Below the pieces are notes generated by a model. The model saw nothing but the letters and a program-made list of their open reading frames with translations, did no database searches and had not been told where the DNA came from. The translations under genes were made by a program, and so were the position numbers. A DNA stretch of 10,082 bases. Source: Geobacter sp. GTDB lineage: Bacteria > Desulfobacterota > Desulfuromonadia > Geobacterales > DSM-12255. The stretch is from contig VEOV01000057.1 in assembly GCA_012026855.1 (NCBI GenBank), forward strand, positions 1 through 10,082. The letters are read 5' to 3'. Below, one piece after another: positions 5,791-10,082 of this stretch; positions within the stretch are counted from its first letter, which is position 1, and every line of letters starts with the position of its first letter.

Positions 5791-7041
5791 TTAGCCGGTA
5801 CAGTGAAGCACCAGAACAGTCATGTCATCATCTGGAGGCATATTGGAAATATGTCGAGCCATAAGGTGGTCCAGCGTATCCTTTGCATTGGTTGCACTGC
5901 TGAAACTTCTGGCCAGCATCAGGTTGTTCTGGACAACATCTTTCAGGGGGTCGATGAGCCCGTCGCTATAGACTACAAGCGTGTCGCCTTGATGAAATGT
6001 TATGACCCCCTGCTGATACTCCTCCCCAGCGATTATTCCCAGAGGGAGCCCCCGCGGGGGCAGCTCAGACACAGTGCCATTGCTACGGCGCAGCAGGGTA
6101 TAGCCGTGACCACAGTCAACAAAGGTGAGGCTGCGGCTCTGGACATCCAGATGACCATGGAACAGCGTCACAAAACTGTCAGCAGCTGCCAGATCCAGCC
6201 TTAGGGCGCGGGCCGCCAGTTGCACGGCTACGGCAGGACGATTCACAAGTGTGGCAGTATACACAGAGGCTCTTACCGTAGCCATGAGCATGGCAGCGGT
6301 CATGCCGTTTCCCATGATATCACCAAAAGTGAGTGCGATTATGCCTGGTGCGACTTCAATCCAATGGTAGAAATCACCACCAACCTGATGGGCCGGGAGA
6401 CAGCGTGCCGCAATTTCGAAATTAGGAACGTCAGGGTAACTGGATGGCAGCAGTTTTGCCTGTATGTCCGCAGCGCAGGCAAGCTCAGCCAGAAGACGGT
6501 ACCTCTGCTCCTCGCTTTGGCGCAAGGCACTTTCAGCCTCGTTGCGCTGCTCGACGGTGATTTCCAGCTCCTCAACCTTCTCTTCCAGCTTTGTTGCTAC
6601 AATATCGCTGTATTTAAGAAGGTACTCCTCTTGCGACGTTTCCGGGAAAGCCTCTGGCGAAGTCTTGTTATTACGGACTTGCAAAACAGCCGTCAACTCA
6701 TCCCAGAACTTTTGGGGCTCAAGCCCTTTTGGAATAAATGCTTCTGCGCCCAAGGATATGGCTAGCTCCCTGTCTTTCATGCCAGTGTAAACAGATGATT
6801 GGAAAATAAAGGGGATGTTTCTCAGCCGGCTATCTGACTTGATTGCTTTAAGGAACTGGAAGCCATCTTTGCGCGGCATGAGTGCATCAGAGATAATCAG
6901 GTCAGGAAGGTGGGCCTTGGCCATCTCAAGCCCTTCCTGGCCGTCGCTTGCTTCCAGCAGTGGTTGGCAACCATGCCTTTCAAGGTTCAAGCGGAGCAGC
7001 ATCCTGTCATCACCGTTATCATCGACAATCAGCACTTTCAT
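5791..7041 (-). CDS. Response regulator with PP2C-type (SpoIIE/RsbU-like) Ser/Thr phosphatase output
   Basis: The protein has 416 residues. Residues 1-122 are a receiver domain with acidic pocket D7/D8, phospho-acceptor D52 (LIISDALMP), S82/S83 in the Thr/Ser position and K105. A linker with a coiled-coil helix (about 140-190, KLEEKVEELEITVEQRNEAE) leads to a SpoIIE-type PP2C phosphatase. Its metal and core motifs are GGDFY (221-225), FGDIMGNGMTAAM (239-251), YSDGL (358-362) and DDDMTVLVL (404-412). The usual GHG/GKG of the second motif is GNG here; the metal-binding Asp residues are kept, so activity is expected. In this family, receiver phosphorylation typically switches a phosphatase that dephosphorylates an anti-sigma-factor antagonist (partner switching). 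No such STAS protein or HATPase anti-sigma factor is encoded in the window. It follows the stand-alone receiver gene by 12 nt with a GAGG Shine-Dalgarno and is the last gene of the cassette. Confidence 0.94.
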   Translation of the reverse strand: MKVLIVDDNGDDRMLLRLNLERHGCQPLLEASDGQEGLEMAKAHLPDLIISDALMPRKDGFQFLKAIKSDSRLRNIPFIFQSSVYTGMKDRELAISLGAEAFIPKGLEPQKFWDELTAVLQVRNNKTSPEAFPETSQEEYLLKYSDIVATKLEEKVEELEITVEQRNEAESALRQSEEQRYRLLAELACAADIQAKLLPSSYPDVPNFEIAARCLPAHQVGGDFYHWIEVAPGIIALTFGDIMGNGMTAAMLMATVRASVYTATLVNRPAVAVQLAARALRLDLAAADSFVTLFHGHLDVQSRSLTFVDCGHGYTLLRRSNGTVSELPPRGLPLGIIAGEEYQQGVITFHQGDTLVVYSDGLIDPLKDVVQNNLMLARSFSSATNAKDTLDHLMARHISNMPPDDDMTVLVLHCTG

Positions 7042-7053
7042 TATTGCCTCAAC

Positions 7054-7428
7054 TCACTGCCCATTGATGCCGATCACCTTATGAATACTGTCAATAATGG
7101 TAAGTGGATTGATCGGTTTTTCAAAGTAGGCTGTGCACCCGGCAGCAAAGACTTTGTCCCGGTCACCGTACATGGCAAAGGAGGTGATGGCGATGATCGG
7201 GATGGTTCCGTCGCACCCTGAAGCCCTTATTCGCCTGGTTGCTTCCAGGCCGTCGATGCCGGGTAGATTGATGTCCATGACGATGAAAAACGGCCGTTCC
7301 CGAACAGCCACTTCAACCCCCTCCTCGCCGGACTCAGTTGAGATAACCTCATAGCCCGCCCGCTCGAGGGCATAGCTGATGAGCTGCAGATTATCCTTGT
7401 TGTCCTCGATTACCAGTACCTTTTTCAT
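7054..7428 (-). CDS. Stand-alone CheY-like receiver domain protein
   Basis: The protein has 124 residues, the size of a single receiver domain with no output domain. Seen: acidic pocket E8/D9, phospho-acceptor D52 in FIVMDINLPGIDG, T82 in PIIAITSFAM, and K104-P105 in AYFEKPINP, all canonical for an Asp-phosphorylated regulator. Its ATG shares an ATGA with the stop of the upstream kinase gene, and the receiver-phosphatase gene follows 12 nt later. Such lone receivers act by protein contact or as phosphate shuttles and sinks. Here it is probably a target of the adjacent kinase, sharing or competing for phosphoryl groups with the receiver-phosphatase. GAGG (7437-7434) serves as Shine-Dalgarno. 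Confidence 0.95.
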   Translation of the reverse strand: MKKVLVIEDNKDNLQLISYALERAGYEVISTESGEEGVEVAVRERPFFIVMDINLPGIDGLEATRRIRASGCDGTIPIIAITSFAMYGDRDKVFAAGCTAYFEKPINPLTIIDSIHKVIGINGQ

Positions 7429-9710
7429 GATAGCCTCACTGGAATACGTAGCGTAAATTTGCTTCCTTTGCCAAGGTCGCTGGTCAAGAGCAGATCCCCT
7501 TTGAGAATCTCAAGGGCCAGTTTTCTGGTAAGGTACAGTCCCAGACCTGTGCCGGGTATCGTTGCCTGCAGCGGCGATATCAACCGCACAAAAGGCTGGA
7601 ACATCCGCTTCATGTCATTTTCACTGATGCCGAGCCCGGTGTCAGCAACAGAGATCTCAGCAATGGTGCCGCTCTCCCCATTATTGTCATCGGGAACCAG
7701 GCGCGCCGGCACGGTGATACCACCCTGCTGGGTAAATTTAACTGCGTTGGAGAGCAGGTTCAGAACACACTGCAGAAGTCTTCGCTTGTCGGTAAACATT
7801 GGCTGATGGAGTGAATCTATCTGCAGATCAAGACCTTTAGCTTCAATATCTTTCCTCACCAGGGTGACAGCTTCATCGATCAGGTCATGCAGGTCAAATT
7901 CCTCGGCAACAAATTCGATTCTGCCGGCCTCGATTTTTGAGACATCAATGACATCGTTGATCAGGCTGAGCAGGTGATTGCCGCTGCGGAGAATGATGGC
8001 CAGGTTCTCTTTCTGCTTGGCATTGACCGGGCCGGTCCATTCATCATGAAGGATGCTGGAGAAGCCGATTATGGAGTTGAGCGGAGTACGGAGCTCATGG
8101 CTCATGGAAGCGATGAACAGGGATTTCAGTCGATCCATCTCCTTCAATTTGCTATTGGCCTCCTCCAGTTCTTCGGTTTTCGCGTTGAGATCATCGACAA
8201 TATTCAACAGTGCTCCCTGACTGTCGGCAAGTTCCTTACTGCGGGCATTCAAATCTGCAGTCCGGATTCTGACCCGATTTTCCAGCTCCTCCTTGATGGT
8301 CAACAGTGCAGTCTCAGCATCTTTGCGCTTGGTAATGTCCGTGGCAATTTCAAGCCTGACAATACGGCCATCGATCCAGCGTATCGCCCGGTCATGGACA
8401 TCGTACCAGCGCTTGTCCACAGTATTTTGAAACTCCCATTGATACACGCCTGCAGGTTCCCCGGCTGGGGTGAGCAGGAACTTGTTCGAGCAGAACTGGC
8501 AGGGCCCTGACTGGCCGGATTGCATGCTTTGCCAGCAGATCTTGCCGGTAATGTCCCCGAAGACCTCCTTGAGGTATTCATTAACAAACAGAACCTCGTA
8601 GCTGTCCATGTCGGCAACATAAACCAGCGCATCAAGGCTGTTCAAGACAAGGCGCAGGCTTTCGTGGGACCTATCAAGGGCAAATGCAGCCTGAATCCGT
8701 TCTTCCATCTCTTCTTCAAGCAGAACGGTCTGTTCCTGCAAAGACTCCTGGGTTTGCTGCCGCTCTGCGAGTTCATGTTGCAGCTGTTCATTGACTTTGC
8801 TTAGCTGATCAGTGCGCTCGGAAACCAGCTGTTCCAGCTCATCCCTGTATTTGCACAGCTCGTTTTCGACCTGTTCGCGCTCTGCGATTTCGGCCTCCAG
8901 CTCGGTGTTTGATTCAATCAGTTGGGTTTCGGTCTGCTTGAGATCCCTGAAAATCAGTTCATATGGTTCATTGAAGCCCGTTGACAGCAGTGCCCGGTAG
9001 ACCAGATAGAAAGCGGCAAGCTTGAAATAGTGCCCGATAAGATTGGCAAAGCCGTAGACATTAACATAGGCGGTAAAGAATATTTCCGCGCAGATCGTGC
9101 AGATTATGGAAGAAAGTATGAGGGTGTAAATCCTGTTGCTGAAATGCGCCCGGATTCTGTGAAAAAGAAAGAGTGCGACGAGTAACATGGCACTGATGAC
9201 ATATTCGCTGATGATCTTGAAAGGGGTGAGCCCTGTCCCTTCGACAAAGCAGTCGGGGAAGTTGCCCGAAAATATCAGTGCAGCAAGAACCGTAATGATT
9301 GCCAGGAAGAGAGAAAATAACTGCAGCTGACTGATTTTGCGGCTGGCAAAAAATGTGGCGCTGCAAAGGGTGACAGCCTGCAGGTAGCGTGCTGCTATCC
9401 AGAGCTGGGTCGGCAGATTGGCATTATACCCCGGAAATACATTCATCCCTTTGTAGGCAAGGGTATGCAGGAGGTCAAGGACAGCTATAAATGCATAGCC
9501 GATTCCAAGGAACTTGAGGCAGTCATTGGCAAGGAACTTGCCGGCATGCCAGGCAATGATGAAGAGGGTAAAACTGATGGCGATAGTAGTAATTTCAACC
9601 AGACTGTGGAATAGCAGATAGCTGTAAAGACTGCTGAGATATAGTCCCAGAACTATGGCAGAGAGCATGCCGAAATAGACGAAGCTGTCTTCTCTAGCCC
9701 TGGTCAACAT
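7425..9710 (-). CDS. MASE3-PAS membrane sensor histidine kinase
   Basis: The protein has 761 residues. Residues about 12-245 form a multi-helix membrane sensor of the MASE3 type, with the characteristic run LLHTLAYKGMNVFPGYNANL followed by TQLWIAARYLQ; its signal is unknown. A long coiled coil (about 250-345) leads to a PAS domain (about 352-462) with an unusual C392 / PC404-QFC407 cysteine cluster, ending in the PAC-like ATDITKRK. A second coiled coil (465-530) precedes the dimerisation/phosphoacceptor domain, with H538 in SMSHELRTPLN. The HATPase follows, with N-box NLLSNAVKFT (651-660), G1 DTGLGI (690-695) and G2 GTGLGL (720-725), so the kinase should be active. There is no fused receiver. 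I chose ATG 9710, which has AGGGGAG 7 nt upstream, over an in-frame TTG at 9752. It overlaps the upstream PAS gene by 17 nt and the downstream receiver by ATGA, so the phosphorylation targets are probably the two receiver proteins that follow. Confidence 0.95.
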   Translation of the reverse strand: MLTRAREDSFVYFGMLSAIVLGLYLSSLYSYLLFHSLVEITTIAISFTLFIIAWHAGKFLANDCLKFLGIGYAFIAVLDLLHTLAYKGMNVFPGYNANLPTQLWIAARYLQAVTLCSATFFASRKISQLQLFSLFLAIITVLAALIFSGNFPDCFVEGTGLTPFKIISEYVISAMLLVALFLFHRIRAHFSNRIYTLILSSIICTICAEIFFTAYVNVYGFANLIGHYFKLAAFYLVYRALLSTGFNEPYELIFRDLKQTETQLIESNTELEAEIAEREQVENELCKYRDELEQLVSERTDQLSKVNEQLQHELAERQQTQESLQEQTVLLEEEMEERIQAAFALDRSHESLRLVLNSLDALVYVADMDSYEVLFVNEYLKEVFGDITGKICWQSMQSGQSGPCQFCSNKFLLTPAGEPAGVYQWEFQNTVDKRWYDVHDRAIRWIDGRIVRLEIATDITKRKDAETALLTIKEELENRVRIRTADLNARSKELADSQGALLNIVDDLNAKTEELEEANSKLKEMDRLKSLFIASMSHELRTPLNSIIGFSSILHDEWTGPVNAKQKENLAIILRSGNHLLSLINDVIDVSKIEAGRIEFVAEEFDLHDLIDEAVTLVRKDIEAKGLDLQIDSLHQPMFTDKRRLLQCVLNLLSNAVKFTQQGGITVPARLVPDDNNGESGTIAEISVADTGLGISENDMKRMFQPFVRLISPLQATIPGTGLGLYLTRKLALEILKGDLLLTSDLGKGSKFTLRIPVRLS

Positions 9711-10082
9711 TCTCTCGCTCCCCTCTGCCTGATTTCGTCTCCAGCTCTGCAATCCGCTCCTTCAAGCTCACCATCCGCAGTTCCCGGCCGACAAAAACCT
9801 TGTTCATCCGTTCCAGCTCCATGTTTTTCTGTTCCAGTGCTGCTGTCCGCTCTCTGACCCGCTCCTCAAGCTCTTCGTTCAGTTTTTGCAGTTCTATTTC
9901 AGTGTTTTTGCGTTGGGTAATGTCGCGGGAAACAGTCATTACACTGATGATTTGTCCATTAACGTCGTGTTCAGGGAAGGCGTAAATGTTGTACCAGTGG
10001 TCAATGCCATCGGCTTTTGGCCAGACAACATCTACGCTATCGGCAAGACCACTGTCGAGTGCCCGGCGGAGCAGATCCTGCA
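9694..10082 (-). CDS. PAS-domain sensor protein, C-terminal end only (partial)
   Basis: Only the last 128 residues are inside the window; the 5' end lies past the right edge. The visible part begins near the end of a PAS domain (VWPKADGIDHWYNIYAFPE, then IISVMTVSRDITQRK, a PAC-type ending). It continues as a coiled coil (ELEERVRERTAALEQKNMEL) and the helix NKVFVGRELRMVSLKERI that often follows PAS modules in delta-type proteobacterial sensors. It then stops: there is no kinase, cyclase or other output domain at this C-terminus. Any output must be upstream in the protein or supplied by a partner. The stop lies 17 nt inside the start of the MASE3 kinase gene, which points to co-expression and perhaps a joint complex. 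Confidence 0.88.
   Translation of the reverse strand, partial: QDLLRRALDSGLADSVDVVWPKADGIDHWYNIYAFPEHDVNGQIISVMTVSRDITQRKNTEIELQKLNEELEERVRERTAALEQKNMELERMNKVFVGRELRMVSLKERIAELETKSGRGERENVDQG
9718..9724 (-). promoter_or_regulatory. Ribosome binding site deciding the kinase start
   Basis: On the minus strand AGGGGAG lies 7 nt before ATG 9710, while the longer TTG-initiated version (9752) has no comparable site. It lies inside the end of the PAS gene, which favours translational coupling. Confidence 0.65.

Noticed and set aside
6289..6327. GNG in place of GHG in the PP2C domain as a sign of an inactive phosphatase.
   Set aside because: The metal-binding Asp residues in GGDFY, FGDIMG, SDG and DDDMT are all kept, and this position varies (H, K, N) in SpoIIE-type enzymes.

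Overview
The window reads as chromosomal DNA of a Gram-negative, moderately GC-rich bacterium. The best guess is a Geobacter-like member of the Desulfuromonadota. That guess rests on a MutS2 gene, a secreted YVTN beta-propeller protein with InlB-like repeats behind a candidate sigma-54 promoter, and a dense MASE3/PAS/receiver signalling cassette. It comes from family resemblance, not from a marker gene. The window is almost fully coding; the largest gap is about 210 bases. I see no tRNA, rRNA, CRISPR array, insertion sequence or prophage.

Left part (1-1684, minus strand): a small GGQ release-factor-like protein is followed with no gap by mutS2, which runs off the left edge. Both families have links to rescue of stalled ribosomes, so this may be a small translation-rescue operon. 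Divergent from it (1776-2726, plus) is a family 2 glycosyltransferase with C-terminal membrane helices.

Middle (2727-5646): a 210-base regulatory region carries a good -24/-12 (sigma-54) promoter match and a hairpin-forming repeat. It precedes a 587-residue exported YVTN beta-propeller protein. A strong bidirectional terminator separates this gene from the convergent nudC (NAD+ diphosphatase / NAD-cap removal), which has its own sigma-70-like promoter.

Right part (5791-10082, minus strand, transcribed right to left): a tightly packed signal-transduction operon. The order is the C-terminal end of a PAS sensor protein, a MASE3-PAS membrane histidine kinase, a stand-alone CheY-like receiver, and a receiver-PP2C (SpoIIE/RsbU-type) phosphatase. 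The kinase start overlaps the PAS gene by 17 nt, the kinase stop and receiver start share an ATGA, and the last gap is 12 nt, so the genes are almost certainly co-transcribed and translationally coupled. The likely logic is membrane sensing, then phosphotransfer to the receivers, then control of a Ser/Thr phosphatase acting on an anti-sigma-antagonist-type protein that is not encoded here.
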